From contig PMJN01000168.1 of NCBI GenBank assembly GCA_003157445.1, forward strand, positions 1-6,164: a stretch of DNA of 6,164 nt, written 5' to 3'. Origin of the DNA: Micrococcales bacterium. GTDB taxonomy: Bacteria > Actinomycetota > Actinomycetes > Actinomycetales > Dermatophilaceae. The translations under genes were made by a program, and so were the position numbers. Numbering within the stretch: position 1 is the stretch's first letter; every line of letters starts with the position of its first letter. The notes beneath the pieces are model-generated. The model worked only from the letters and a program-made list of their open reading frames with translations. It ran no database searches and was not told the origin of the DNA. Shown in pieces: positions 5,822-6,164 of the stretch.

Positions 5822-6164
5822 GTGCCCTCACCGCCCTTCAGACCAGCGACCAGCCATGAATCTGCCCCTCTGACCAAAGACACGGTCACGCGATTCGGCG
5901 GTGAGATCTGCACCGGAGGAGCTGAGGGATTGCCAGAGTTAACCGGTTTGGTGTGCGTCAAATCCAGACACGTCTTCATGGTCGCCTTGCTCCCGACGAG
6001 GGTCACCGACGAAGTGCTACTCACTGCCTTGCCCGTATCGACATAGCCAGTCGCAAGCGACTGGACAATCCCCTTCAGGTACTCCGTCACGAAGGGCTCC
6101 TGGCCGACTTGGTGCGCTTTGGCCATGTCGATCTCTGAACCCTTGCTCCGATACCCCGTCATGA
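5806..6164 (-). CDS. Predicted exported NTF2-like protein, partial (5' end outside window)
   Basis: At least 118 C-terminal residues are encoded, with the frame open to the right edge. An ATG at 6162 exists, but the family normally has a lipoprotein signal or membrane anchor before the first helix, which starts at the visible MTGYRSKG; the real start is therefore probably beyond 6164. The visible part follows the usual order of small actinomycete exported NTF2/SnoaL-like proteins: an Ala/Lys helix, PFVTEYLKG, a variable strand, a Cys-containing strand (MKTCLDLT), a proline linker (SAPPVQISPPNRV), then VTVSLVRGADSWLVAGLKGGEGTC. The two cysteines may form a disulfide. The gene overlaps the start of the following secreted-protein gene, so the two were probably co-translated. 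No reaction is known for this family; a binding or scaffold role at the envelope is only a guess. Confidence 0.7.
   Translation of the reverse strand, partial: MTGYRSKGSEIDMAKAHQVGQEPFVTEYLKGIVQSLATGYVDTGKAVSSTSSVTLVGSKATMKTCLDLTHTKPVNSGNPSAPPVQISPPNRVTVSLVRGADSWLVAGLKGGEGTCVSG

Noticed and set aside
5720..6138. Plus-strand open frames over the minus-strand pair
   Set aside because: Translations lack family features, while the minus strand shows a signal peptide and an NTF2-like Cys pattern with a start/stop overlap.

Overview
The window reads as high-GC actinobacterial DNA: GC-rich third codon positions, ATGA start/stop overlaps, GTG starts, and a secreted Cys-rich protein family typical of Streptomyces, Micromonospora and Pseudonocardiales relatives. 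The genus cannot be fixed from the sequence. 

Positions 81-4783 (+) form a tight four-gene operon: (1) a DRE-TIM/HMGL-like aldolase; (2) a long protein fusing an isocitrate/isopropylmalate-type decarboxylating dehydrogenase to a CinA-like module; (3) an RraA-family aldolase/decarboxylase-like protein, whose start overlaps the preceding stop as ATGA; (4) a DUF6282-type metal-dependent hydrolase of the amidohydrolase superfamily, overlapping gene 3 by 8 bases. The enzyme types (C-C bond-forming or -breaking lyase, oxidative decarboxylase, oxo-acid aldolase/decarboxylase, metallohydrolase) suggest a dedicated pathway on a small branched or hydroxylated oxo-acid. The substrate is unknown and I do not recognise the operon as a characterised cluster. 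Gene 3 carries the only TTA codon of the four genes, near its 5' end. 

Positions 4784 to about 5290 look like a decayed junction. They hold a truncated, frameshifted remnant of a CoA-binding-domain protein (about 4818-5065, +), then about 220 bases without a gene but with two perfect inverted repeats. 

Positions 5287-6164 carry a convergent minus-strand pair. First in its own transcription order is the C-terminal part of a predicted exported/lipoprotein NTF2-like protein, running off the right edge. It is followed, with overlap, by a signal-peptide-bearing Cys-rich protein split by a frameshift and apparently missing its usual C-terminal domain. The overall picture is an intact metabolic operon next to degraded genes, as at the edge of an inserted accessory region.
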